Below are positions 15,822 through 23,192 of a stretch of DNA of 41,627 nucleotides, in pieces. Each line of letters opens with the position of its first letter. Position 1 is the first letter of the stretch. Made by a program: the position numbers and the translations under genes. Source of the DNA: a virus; the IMG/VR virus record IMGVR_UViG_3300006871_000005, positions 1 to 41,627 of that record; one strand, written 5' to 3'. The notes below the pieces were generated by a model, which was not told the origin of the DNA, made no database searches, and saw only the letters and a list, made by a program, of their open reading frames with translations.

Positions 15822-16297
15822 AGGATGCCCAGCCCCTTCCCGACGATCCGCCCGACGATCGCGTTCGTCTCCGCCTTGATCCGCGGATCAGCGTTCCGAA
15901 TCGCTGGCGCGACGTAGGGCCGCGCGGGCATCGTGACCGACTTCACCGAGCGGAACGTCCCGTCGCGCAACTTGAAGACGAGGTACGGCGCGTTCTTCGC
16001 GCGGATCACGCCGCCGAACTCGTGGATCCGCGCGTAGGGCGTCCGCGTGCCGACGACCGACGCAAGCGGCCCGGCCATCTGCGCGACCCACTTCCGCCGG
16101 AGGTCGCCGGAAACCACGCCCAAGGTCGTCGGGCTATGCCCGCGCGAGAGTTCGAGCTGGATCTGATCGCGCAGCACGAGCGCGAGTCGGAGCATCCCCT
16201 GACCGATCTGACGCTCGACCTGGACGCCGCCACGCTTGAACAGTTCCAGCAGCGGCTCCATGCCCGTGACGTGGACCTCCATCGTCGCGCTGCTCAT
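15818..16297 (-). CDS. HK97 gp10-like head-tail joining protein, 159 aa
   Basis: The central segment IHEFGGVIRAKNAPYL, followed by MPARPYVAPAI, is characteristic of the HK97 gp10-like family of neck or tail-completion proteins. In these, the IHEFGG glycine loop and the PARP motif are conserved. The N-terminus contains the typical GMEPLLELFKRGG helix. The start is the ATG at 16297 overlapping the previous stop (ATGA); the longer upstream frame is a shadow. It acts at the interface between connector and tail. Confidence 0.8.
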   Translation of the reverse strand: MSSATMEVHVTGMEPLLELFKRGGVQVERQIGQGMLRLALVLRDQIQLELSRGHSPTTLGVVSGDLRRKWVAQMAGPLASVVGTRTPYARIHEFGGVIRAKNAPYLVFKLRDGTFRSVKSVTMPARPYVAPAIRNADPRIKAETNAIVGRIVGKGLGIL

Positions 16298-16989
16298 CCG
16301 ATGAACACCCCCGCGTAGCGGTCCAGGACCGCCTTCACTTCCGGCAGCATCTCCGTCTTGATGAACGAGTAACTCTCGCCGGTTGGCAGCGTCTTCGACA
16401 CGACGCCCTCCCGCGAGCGCGAGCGGCGGTGCACGAACTCCGCCGCCTGCTTGATTGCCGCGAACCGCAGATCCCCGGCGCGCTCGGCGTAGCCGTAGGT
16501 CGTGGAGTCGCTCGAGCCCGCCGTCGCGTTCGTGAGGAAGCCCGCCGTGTACGTGACCGCCACGATCTCGTCGCCTTCCGGGAAGACGAGCGAGGAGCGC
16601 CTCGTGCGCGCGCGGTACGACTGCCGTAGGTACGTCGCGGTCGCCAGCGTGATGATTCCCGCCTGCTGGTCCAGCATGTACTGGCCGAGCCAGCCGCGAG
16701 TGAGCGAGGGACCGGACGGCCAGGGGATCAGCGTCGTGATCGCCGTCACCGGTCGCTGCGGGAGTATCAATTTGTCCGTCCCGTTGCCCGGGAGCAGCGG
16801 CAGCGTCGTCCCGTCGTGGACGTACTGGCGCGAGAGGAACTTCCGGTCGCAGTACGTCTCGAACTCGTTCGTCACGCCGTTGATGCACTCGGTGATCAGC
16901 GCCTCGTCACGCGACGTAGCGTCGTCCTGGCCCATGTATGCCTTGACGTCGCCGACCGTGCAGAGCGCGTAGGTGATCAATGTGGACAT
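16294..16989 (-). CDS. Head-tail connector (HK97 gp6-like), 231 aa
   Basis: The first half is a helical connector fold: LCTVGDVKAYMGQDD, then DEALITECINGVTNEFETYCDR cut by the turn RKFLSRQYVHDG, a signature common in gp6-like adaptor proteins. The later LPQRPVTAIT and AVTYTAGF strands and the C-terminal helix with LRFAAIKQAAEFVHRRS also fit. The ATG at 16989 overlaps the upstream stop by one base. It forms the ring below the portal to which the neck attaches. Confidence 0.8.
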   Translation of the reverse strand: MSTLITYALCTVGDVKAYMGQDDATSRDEALITECINGVTNEFETYCDRKFLSRQYVHDGTTLPLLPGNGTDKLILPQRPVTAITTLIPWPSGPSLTRGWLGQYMLDQQAGIITLATATYLRQSYRARTRRSSLVFPEGDEIVAVTYTAGFLTNATAGSSDSTTYGYAERAGDLRFAAIKQAAEFVHRRSRSREGVVSKTLPTGESYSFIKTEMLPEVKAVLDRYAGVFIG

Positions 16990-17360
16990 CAGAACACCAA
17001 GTTTCGACGGAGACGGAATGGTGCGGGGATCGTGAGAAAGTCTCGCGTCCCGTCCTGGCTCACAAGCCGGAGCTGCCAGAATCCTTCGATGAGCTTCTGG
17101 CCAGCGGGAAGTGCCGTGTCGCTCGCGGTGAGCGCGAGGCTGATGATCCCGTTCGCAGCGTCCGTGATCGTGACCGCGTGCGCAGTGATCAGGTTCGTGG
17201 TCGGCGTGTCCTCGGGCGTCGCGTGCGCGTAGAAGGTGACGGTGTAGTTCGAGGAGCCGTGCTGGTTCAGCGCATATGGCAGTCCCGTCGCCTGATCGAA
17301 AATCTGGATGGCGCGGACGGTCTTGTTCTTGGCGAAGACGTCGAAGAGTCCGCGGATCAT
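16989..17360 (-). CDS. Small beta-sandwich protein, 123 aa
   Basis: The start is the ATG at 17360 (ATGA overlap); the upstream open frame is a shadow. The sequence alternates short strands: AIQIFDQATGLPYAL, YTVTFYAHATPE, AVTITDAANGIISLALT, then KLIEGFWQLRLV and a C-terminal FRLRRNLVF. The pattern of a variable loop, an NGxxxxxLT strand and a W-x-L-R-L strand loosely resembles the N-terminal domain of baseplate upper (BppU-like) proteins. I regard that as weak. It lies among head and connector genes, so a virion role is likely. Confidence 0.55.
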   Translation of the reverse strand: MIRGLFDVFAKNKTVRAIQIFDQATGLPYALNQHGSSNYTVTFYAHATPEDTPTTNLITAHAVTITDAANGIISLALTASDTALPAGQKLIEGFWQLRLVSQDGTRDFLTIPAPFRLRRNLVF

Positions 17361-18352
17361 CCGCCGCCCTCGTTCCCGTGCGGTAGCTCGATGTTCCCGC
17401 CGCCAACGCCGCCGGGGATGGTCGATCCGCGATACACGAGGTCGGCGATGTTCATGTCGTAATCCCACGCGACGTTCTGCACGCCGTTGGGGAACTTGTC
17501 TGGACCCGCCACCCATAGCAGCTTTTGCGCCTCGAACGCGGCGCGCGCCCAGCCCTCGCCCATCGCCTGGATGTGGCTTGCTTCGATCGTGATGCCGTCG
17601 ATCCCCGCCCAAGTGTCGCCGGCGGAGTTCGCGATGATCGCGCGCACGCCGCCGCCGAAGTTGAACTTCAAGATCGCCAAGAACGTCGAGATCATCTGAT
17701 ACCAGAGCAGGTCCCATGCCGGCTTGTCGGAGTCGTGGAGCACCGGGTCAACGGCCGTTTTGTACTTGTCCCAGTAGTAGGAGGGGATCGCCGCGTAGCT
17801 CTCGTCGGACATCGCGCCGTCGAAGTACGTGGAGGTCGCGCCGACGATGTATGCGGCGATGCGCGCGCCGAGGCTGGCCGACGGTCGCACCATCCAGTGA
17901 CCGTTCGGAGGGCCGATGAGGCCGTTGGGATCGCCATCATAGACCACCCGCGTAAGCGGCCCTGGCGTTCCGGCCGTGTGCACGTAGTCGCCATCGTTCG
18001 CGAGATTCGCGGCCGCGCGCTGTCCGACCCAATAGGCGCCAGCGAATGCCGGCATGAGGCCGCAGATCGTGTAGAAGAGCTTGAGCGATGACGGCGGCGT
18101 GTTCGCCTCCATCGTCGTCGTGTTGAAGCCGGAGGGATTGCAGACGTAGAGGTCGAAGTCGGGAATCGTCGGCTGATCGCCTTCTTGCACGATCGTGTAC
18201 GCGGTGCCCTGCGTGACGGCGCCCGCCTCGATCTCCGCGCGGAGCAGCGAGGTATCCGGCGTCTCGCAGCGCAAGGACGTCGCCGGGGCCTCCGCGATGA
18301 GCTTCGAGAGGTCGGGCGTCGTCGCAACGAGGGGCGCCGTGGTCGTGCTCAT
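17357..18352 (-). CDS. Virion-region protein with TIM-barrel glycosidase-like motifs, 331 aa
   Basis: The C-terminal two thirds carry three spaced motifs expected of a TIM-barrel glycosidase-like fold: YFDGAMSD (residues 176-183), AIIANSAG (238-245) and IDGITIEAS (251-259). A DG..D strand end, an N-x-G strand end and a DG..E strand end are seen in GH114-like and related putative glycosidases. The N-terminal 100 residues are unrelated. The ATG at 18352 has TAGGAGG upstream. The gene sits between the exported repeat protein and connector genes, so it may be a virion-bound glycan-degrading enzyme. Family placement is inference. Confidence 0.5.
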   Translation of the reverse strand: MSTTTAPLVATTPDLSKLIAEAPATSLRCETPDTSLLRAEIEAGAVTQGTAYTIVQEGDQPTIPDFDLYVCNPSGFNTTTMEANTPPSSLKLFYTICGLMPAFAGAYWVGQRAAANLANDGDYVHTAGTPGPLTRVVYDGDPNGLIGPPNGHWMVRPSASLGARIAAYIVGATSTYFDGAMSDESYAAIPSYYWDKYKTAVDPVLHDSDKPAWDLLWYQMISTFLAILKFNFGGGVRAIIANSAGDTWAGIDGITIEASHIQAMGEGWARAAFEAQKLLWVAGPDKFPNGVQNVAWDYDMNIADLVYRGSTIPGGVGGGNIELPHGNEGGG

Positions 18353-18364
18353 GCGCGCTCCCTC

Positions 18365-19135
18365 CTAGGGCGTCTTGGCCTTGATGCGATAGAGGCCCAG
18401 TCGAACCTGCGGCTTGTCGGGATTCACCGGTGACGCTGAGTTGGGCGTGATGTAGACGCTCCACGGCTCGCCTGGTCCGCTGAATGCTGGCGTAATCACG
18501 GTGAGCCCGCTCACGCCGCTCGCGGTCGGCTGCGTAGTCTTCTTCACTGGAGCGGTCGTGCTCACGAAGACCTGCAGCGAGCAGTTGGGCGCGGTGTTCT
18601 TGCGGTATGTCCATCCGACGTAGGTGCAGCAGAGACTGTCTGCGCCCAGCATGAAGCCGAAAGGCGTAGCCCGCGTGGTATCGCCAGGCGCCGCGTTCGC
18701 CCAAATCCCGAGAGAGCCAGTCACCGCCGTTCCGGTCAGAACGAAGGCGTTCGGCACCGGCGTAAGCCAATGATTGGCAGCGGTGCAGTAGACCCAGAAC
18801 GTCCCCGTCGTGTCGCACCACGCGCGCAGCGTGTCCGTGGGCGGCGACGCCCCGAACGAGATCGAGGACGTCGGCCAGCCCTTCGTCGAGTCGGGCTTAT
18901 TTGCCGGCCATGCTTTCGTGCTGTCAGGCTTGTTCGCGGGCCAGGCCTTGGTGCTATCCGGTTTGTTGGCCGGCCAGGCTTTGGTCGAATCGGGTTTGTT
19001 CGCAGGCCATGCCTTCGTCGAGTCCGGACCCTGCGTGACCGGCGAATACGAGATCCCCGCGCCGCCAAAGACGACGCACGCCGCCGCGAGCGTGAGAAGC
19101 GCGCAGACCGCCCGCAGGTTCGTGTTCCGCATCAT
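18365..19135 (-). CDS. Exported protein with five 11-residue repeats, 256 aa
   Basis: An N-terminal hydrophobic signal (LRAVCALLTLAAACVVFGG) is followed by five tandem 11-residue units, four identical (PDSTKAWPANK) and a fifth diverged, then a beta-rich C-terminal domain with cysteines (WCDTTGTFWVYCTA, LCCTYVGWTYR). I choose the ATG at 19135 because it overlaps the previous stop (ATGA) and has GGATGGGA before it. The cysteines, the export signal and the proline/tryptophan linker suggest a periplasmic or surface-exposed stalk carrying a folded head. An unusual place for such a protein is the structural module, next to two other exported proteins. Confidence 0.65.
   Translation of the reverse strand: MMRNTNLRAVCALLTLAAACVVFGGAGISYSPVTQGPDSTKAWPANKPDSTKAWPANKPDSTKAWPANKPDSTKAWPANKPDSTKGWPTSSISFGASPPTDTLRAWCDTTGTFWVYCTAANHWLTPVPNAFVLTGTAVTGSLGIWANAAPGDTTRATPFGFMLGADSLCCTYVGWTYRKNTAPNCSLQVFVSTTAPVKKTTQPTASGVSGLTVITPAFSGPGEPWSVYITPNSASPVNPDKPQVRLGLYRIKAKTP
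18863..19027 (-). repeat. Five 33-bp tandem repeat units coding an 11-aa motif
   Basis: Units start at 19027, 18994, 18961, 18928 and 18895 and run leftward. Units 1-4 encode the same 11 residues but use different synonymous codons (for example TCG or AGC for Ser, AAG or AAA for Lys). The repeat is therefore old or conserved at the protein level rather than a fresh slippage product. Unit 5 ends in GWPTSS and forms the exit to the C-terminal domain. Confidence 0.9.
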
Positions 19136-19551
19136 TCCCATCCGATCAACTCGAAGGGCCCGCCGACCGTCGGCACGTTCACGGCGTCAGCGAACTCCCA
19201 TCCCTGGAAGCGGACCGCGTTCACGAGGAGTGCGGTCCCAGCGGGGATCGGGAGCGTCACGTACTTTGTTCCGCTCGCCCAACCGGGCGCCGCCGGCGTG
19301 TACCATCGGATGTTCACGAAGCCCGACGTCGCCGTGTTCATCAGCAGGATGTTCGCTACGGATTTCCCAGCGGACGCCGTCGTCGTCGCACCGTCCGCCG
19401 TCTGGTTGAAGTAGTTGATGGCGCCAGTCACGCCAGTGGCGACCGCCGAGTTGATGTAGTACCCGAAGACCGGAGGGCTCGTGGACTCCGCGGACAGCGC
19501 AAGGAAGCTCGCCAGGAGCGCGATGACTCGGATCAGGTTTCGCAGTGGCAT
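19132..19551 (-). CDS. Exported small protein, paralogue A, 139 aa
   Basis: A signal peptide (MPLRNLIRVIALLASFLALS, cut near AES) leads into a beta domain beginning STSPPVFGYYIN. The ATG at 19551 has GGGAG upstream. The mature part shares its layout with the next gene: TSPPV(F/Y)G, an N-rich strand, a DxTTTAxAGK-like loop, an RWYxPA strand and a C-terminal WE ending. Tandem duplication with divergence is the simplest explanation. An exported domain in a phage head-tail operon suggests a host-envelope function or an unusual virion surface protein. Confidence 0.65.
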   Translation of the reverse strand: MPLRNLIRVIALLASFLALSAESTSPPVFGYYINSAVATGVTGAINYFNQTADGATTTASAGKSVANILLMNTATSGFVNIRWYTPAAPGWASGTKYVTLPIPAGTALLVNAVRFQGWEFADAVNVPTVGGPFELIGWE

Positions 19552-19555
19552 CGCG

Positions 19556-19996
19556 TCACTCCCATGCGTAGATGTACGTGGCGTTCCCGGCACCCGTCGC
19601 CCCCGCCATGAGCTGGAACGAGTCGAAGGGCATCCCCATGAGCGGCACCGGCTTCCCGGGCTGGAGAATGATCGCCGTGAACCCCGCGCCGGTGTTCGGC
19701 ACGGCCGGGCCGTAGAGCCTGCACTGGATCGACGCGGTAGACGTCGTGAGCAGGAACCAGTTCCGCGTGGACCCCTTGGCTCCCGCCGCGGTGCGCGTCG
19801 TGTCGTTCGCCGTGCCCGAGAAGTAGAGCCGCGCTGGGGACTGGAGCGTCTGCCGCGTCGCGTTGAGGTACGTGCCGTACACGGGCGGGGACGTGTCCTC
19901 CGCTCGAGCGCGGCGCGAGACGGCGGCCAATGCGACGGCGGCGACCACGAGGACCGTGATCGCCACGTCCGGAAGGACCGACGGCCGCGTCAGCAC
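19556..19996 (-). CDS. Exported small protein, paralogue B, 146 aa
   Basis: The N-terminus (VAITVLVVAAVALAAVSRRARA) forms a signal anchor or signal peptide, and the mature part starts DTSPPVYGTYLN. The same order of strands as in paralogue A follows, with FSGTANDTTRTAAGAKG, a CRLYGPAVP strand and the ending YIYAWE. It has a GTG start at 19996 and lies four bases from paralogue A. No lipobox cysteine is present. The function is unknown; the exported pair lies between decoration-like head genes and the repeat protein. Confidence 0.65.
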   Translation of the reverse strand: MLTRPSVLPDVAITVLVVAAVALAAVSRRARAEDTSPPVYGTYLNATRQTLQSPARLYFSGTANDTTRTAAGAKGSTRNWFLLTTSTASIQCRLYGPAVPNTGAGFTAIILQPGKPVPLMGMPFDSFQLMAGATGAGNATYIYAWE

Positions 19997-19998
19997 CG

Positions 19999-20250
19999 CT
20001 ACTTCCCCGCCTTCGCCTTCTCATCCTTCGGCTCGACAACGGGCACCGGCGGCGCGGGCGGGAGCAGCGCCGCAATCTTCGCCGCGTCCACGTCCGTCGC
20101 CGCCCGGTAATCCTCCGCCTTCACCTCGCCCGCAAACGTCTTGAACTCGGCGTCGGAATCGAAGCTCACCGCCGAACCCTCGCCGACCGAGAAGTTCAGC
20201 GGCGGCGTCGCGCAGCCGATCGCCTTGTTCGCGATGATCTTGATTCCCAT
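19999..20250 (-). CDS. Small head-region protein with Pro/Lys-rich tail, 83 aa
   Basis: This soluble protein has an N-terminal beta part (GIKIIANKAIGCATPPL, FSVGEGSAVSFD), a central helix and a proline-rich, then lysine-rich tail (PPAPPVPVVEPKDEKAK). The GGAGG-preceded ATG at 20250 and the position directly after the decoration-like gene suggest a head accessory or head-fibre component. No known family is recognised. Confidence 0.6.
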   Translation of the reverse strand: MGIKIIANKAIGCATPPLNFSVGEGSAVSFDSDAEFKTFAGEVKAEDYRAATDVDAAKIAALLPPAPPVPVVEPKDEKAKAGK

Positions 20251-20262
20251 GCTCCGAGCCTC

Positions 20263-20691
20263 CTACGTGTCGAAGACGGTGTTGTTCTCGTCGATGATCT
20301 CGTAATCCAACTCGACGTGCGCCTGACCGGCCGCGGTCGCCGCGATCGACGTGAAGCGGCAATAGATCGCCGCGTTGTTCTGGATGATCTTCGTGCCGCT
20401 CAGCGTGAAGGCGGTCATCGCGCCCACCACCGAGCCGTTGACGAGGGCCGCCGCGCTGATCTGCGCGCCGCCGATCGCCGTGCCCAGCGCGAAGCTGCAG
20501 CCGGCAACCGTGCCCGCCGTCTCCAGGTCGTACACGATACGGGCCGCGAGAATGCGGATCGACTGGCCCGTGTTGTTGCTGCGCCAGATCACCTCGTCCT
20601 GCGTCGTGGACGCGGGGCTGTCGCAGTTGTACATCGCGCTCTTGATCGTCATCCGCGGATCGGCGCCGCGGATCGTATTGGTAACGGGCAT
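20263..20691 (-). CDS. Capsid decoration-like protein, 142 aa
   Basis: The first gene after the major capsid protein is a mostly beta protein (FALGTAIGGAQISAAALV, AIYCRFTSIAATAAG, HVELDYEIIDE). Gene position and composition match capsid decoration or cement proteins, which bind the outside of the shell. The start is the ATG at 20691 with AAGGAG upstream. A few residues earlier in the frame are encoded but lack a site. Confidence 0.6.
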   Translation of the reverse strand: MPVTNTIRGADPRMTIKSAMYNCDSPASTTQDEVIWRSNNTGQSIRILAARIVYDLETAGTVAGCSFALGTAIGGAQISAAALVNGSVVGAMTAFTLSGTKIIQNNAAIYCRFTSIAATAAGQAHVELDYEIIDENNTVFDT

Positions 20692-20712
20692 CCCTCTTCT
20701 CCTTCGAGTAGC

Positions 20713-20737
20713 GGGGGCGAGCACCCTGCCCGCCCCC
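20713..20737 (-). terminator. Hairpin after the major capsid gene
   Basis: GGGGGCG (20713-20719) pairs perfectly with CGCCCCC (20731-20737) around an 11-base loop. It is 21 bases beyond the capsid stop on the minus strand, where phages often place a partial terminator or a 3' stability hairpin so that capsid is made in excess. No T-run follows, so it may be an mRNA-protecting stem rather than a full terminator. Confidence 0.6.
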
Positions 20738-20757
20738 TAGTTCTGGTCGCCCGCCGC

Positions 20758-22341
20758 TTACGAGGCGCGGACGTCCGGGATGCCGTACGTGTGCTTGTCC
20801 GTCGTCGGAGGCGCCTGATTGAACGCCGCCCGGAGGAAGGACTTGAGGTAGAGCGCGTCCGAGTTGATCGCCGGAATCAGGTTGATCTGGAGATCGCGCT
20901 TGATTCCGAGCAGCCACCGCTCGGGCAGCGTGAGGATCGCCGTCGAGGCCGTCCCGGCGCCCGCGTTGTTACGACCGCTCGCCGCGAGCGTCGAAGGCAC
21001 CCACTCGGAAGCCACGATCGGGATGCCCCAGATCCGGCCGAGTTCGCCGGCCACGATCGTTGCCTGCGGACCATAGACGTCGATCGTCTTCACGACCGGA
21101 TCGCCGACGAGTCCGAGGTAGCCGATCGGATCGACGAACAGGCGGAGCCGCGACGGACTGACGGCACCGTACTTCGCCATCGCCGTGCGCGCCGCATGGA
21201 CCGCCGACGCCGTGAGCTTGCCAGCCTGCGCGGCCGTCTGGAACGCCGTACCACGCGCGGTAGCGCCAGTCGCCACCTGATCCGAGAAGAAGATGTACTG
21301 ACGGAGGCCGCAGAACACTTCGTTCGCGATCCCCGCGCCCACGTTCGGACGATCCGTTCCGTCCATCGCGTTGGCCGACGACTGCAGGAAGAGCGTGTTG
21401 TCGCCGTTGATGATCGCGGAATCCATCGCCTCCGCGTGCGCGAACATGAGCGCCTCGCGGTGCACCGCGATCGTCGAGACGATCAGGTCTTCCTCGGCCT
21501 CGACGGAGCAGGCCGTCGCGCCCGTGAACTTGTACTTCGGCGCGAGTTCGAGGTAGCCCGTGCCCGGCGTGGACAGATCAGCGGCGACAGGGAACATGAC
21601 CGGCTCGCTCGAATCCGTGAACTCCGCCGCCGCCTTGATCGACGCGCGCGCGGTGATCACCGGCTCGCGCCAGATCGCCAGCCCACGCGGGATCTGCCGC
21701 AGCGGGAAGTTCGCAGCGATCCCCGTCGGCAGACGGAAGAAAGGAATCACCTGCGTCGAGTAGACCGTCGGCTTCCACTCCGCGCCCTGGCCGGCGTTGT
21801 CCACCGACCAGAAGTCGTCTGCCGCCTTCGTGACCATCGCCTTCAACCGCGCGAGCTTCTTCGACGTCTTGACCGAGCCGGTGTACACCTCGCCCAGCGC
21901 CTGCGCCTTCATGCGCATGGCGTTGTGGTACAGGTCGATGTCACGGACCTGATCGTTCAGCCGCTGGACCTCGTGCAGCCAGCTTCCGCGCGCCGCCGGC
22001 TCCTCCATCGCCTCGTCGTACCCGAGGTGATGCATGAGCGCCGCCTGGTCGCGCGCGTTGTACGAGCCCTCTGGCGTCGCGCCGTCCATCACACGGCTCC
22101 GGCCCTTGACCTTGACGCCATCCTCCATGTGATCGCCGCGCTGCTTCTGCAGCGAGAGGATGTTGTCGCTCGCCGTCTTCAGATCGGCGGAGCCCGTCTT
22201 GAACGCTTCGAGGATCTGTGCCACGCCCTTGACCCACTCGCCATCGACCTTCTCGGTCACAGGCGGCGCGGGCGGCGTGTGCGTGGCTCCGACAGCGCCT
22301 TCTCCCTCGCCGAAGCGATGGATTGCGTCGTTGGGGATCAT
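20758..22341 (-). CDS. HK97-fold major capsid protein, 527 aa
   Basis: The protein follows the prohead protease and has the HK97 arrangement. Residues up to about 120 form a helical delta or scaffolding-like region (VAQILEAFKTGSADLKTAS), followed by the shell domain with the PFFRLPTGIAANFPLRQIPRG arm and IWGIPIVASEWVPST near the C-terminus. The ATG at 22341 overlaps the protease stop (ATGA). The N-terminal RFGEGEGAV recurs in the protease. The N-terminal region would be removed by the protease at maturation, as in HK97. Confidence 0.88.
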   Translation of the reverse strand: MIPNDAIHRFGEGEGAVGATHTPPAPPVTEKVDGEWVKGVAQILEAFKTGSADLKTASDNILSLQKQRGDHMEDGVKVKGRSRVMDGATPEGSYNARDQAALMHHLGYDEAMEEPAARGSWLHEVQRLNDQVRDIDLYHNAMRMKAQALGEVYTGSVKTSKKLARLKAMVTKAADDFWSVDNAGQGAEWKPTVYSTQVIPFFRLPTGIAANFPLRQIPRGLAIWREPVITARASIKAAAEFTDSSEPVMFPVAADLSTPGTGYLELAPKYKFTGATACSVEAEEDLIVSTIAVHREALMFAHAEAMDSAIINGDNTLFLQSSANAMDGTDRPNVGAGIANEVFCGLRQYIFFSDQVATGATARGTAFQTAAQAGKLTASAVHAARTAMAKYGAVSPSRLRLFVDPIGYLGLVGDPVVKTIDVYGPQATIVAGELGRIWGIPIVASEWVPSTLAASGRNNAGAGTASTAILTLPERWLLGIKRDLQINLIPAINSDALYLKSFLRAAFNQAPPTTDKHTYGIPDVRAS

Positions 22342-23192
22342 GCCTTGCCTCCGACAACCGGAAGGTGAGATCCAACGGTCACGCCCGCCAACGCCGCGCC
22401 CGGAAGACTCCGGAGAACTTCGTTGAGGACCGCATGGACTTCCGCGTGGCCAGGAAGCGGCCCACGCGCTTGCTCGCCGGAGATTCCGGCGGACACCGAC
22501 CTGCCGAGTCGGTCTTTCACCGCGCTCGCCATCCCGAACACGGCGCCACGGTTTGCAGGGACAGGAACGACGGAAATTTCGAGCAGCTCCAGCTTCGTGA
22601 TGCGCGACACGCCCGGACGCTTCGCGTCCTCCTTGATGTCGCCCATCTCCAACCAGAACCCGATCGAGAACGCCTTGAGGATGCCCTCTTCGATCTGCGT
22701 GCGGACCATCTCTGCGGTCCCCGCCGCCTTGGACAGAGCGACGCGCACCCACAGCCCACCGGACTGGATTTCGAGCTTGATGGCCTTGCCGATGGGCATT
22801 GCGAAGGAGTGCGCGAAGAGGACGACGGGGAACTTCTTGTAGCGCGGAAGCGTCTCGCGGAAGGCGTCCGGCTCGACGATCTCCTTGAACGAATCGACCT
22901 GCGTGGTCGAAGCCATGCCCTCGACGACGAACTCGTCCGCGCCCACGCCCTTGGTGACGCGCTCGAGGTTGTCGATGTCGAGGGTAAGGCGCGGCTCCCA
23001 CTCGCCGCCGTTCTTGCCGGCGGTGACGCGCGCAATGAGCGCCGCGATCTCCGCGTCGCTCGTCGTATCGGAGGGAGGAACTTCCGGGGGATGGACCTCG
23101 GCGACGGCGCCCTCGCCCTCACCGAATCGCGCAGGCTCTCCGCTGCCCAGCAGCGCCGCGCACTTCGCATGGCCGAGTTCGTTTCGGCTCAG
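22338..23192 (-). CDS. HK97-family prohead protease, probable CTG start
   Basis: This serine protease of the S78 type matures the capsid. Visible are VVEGMASTTQVDSF (the usual first strand), VLFAHSFAMPIG (catalytic histidine), KAFSIGFWL (catalytic serine) and LEISVVPVPAN. A GTG at 22946 would give 202 aa, but it has no ribosome-binding site and leaves out family-like sequence (EWEPRLTLDIDN). The same frame stays open for 82 codons back to the portal stop, and a CTG at 23192 lies five bases after GGGAG, giving 284 aa. I prefer the longer form. Confidence 0.75.
   Translation of the reverse strand: MSRNELGHAKCAALLGSGEPARFGEGEGAVAEVHPPEVPPSDTTSDAEIAALIARVTAGKNGGEWEPRLTLDIDNLERVTKGVGADEFVVEGMASTTQVDSFKEIVEPDAFRETLPRYKKFPVVLFAHSFAMPIGKAIKLEIQSGGLWVRVALSKAAGTAEMVRTQIEEGILKAFSIGFWLEMGDIKEDAKRPGVSRITKLELLEISVVPVPANRGAVFGMASAVKDRLGRSVSAGISGEQARGPLPGHAEVHAVLNEVLRSLPGAALAGVTVGSHLPVVGGKA

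Noticed and set aside
18863-19027. CRISPR-like array of 33-bp units
   Set aside because: The units are contiguous without spacers, differ by synonymous changes and are in frame with an exported protein, so they are coding repeats.
20317-22368. Long plus-strand open frame opposite the capsid gene
   Set aside because: It is extremely rich in arginine and histidine, lies exactly antisense to the recognisable capsid gene, and has no ribosome-binding site. It is a product of GC-rich codons on the other strand.
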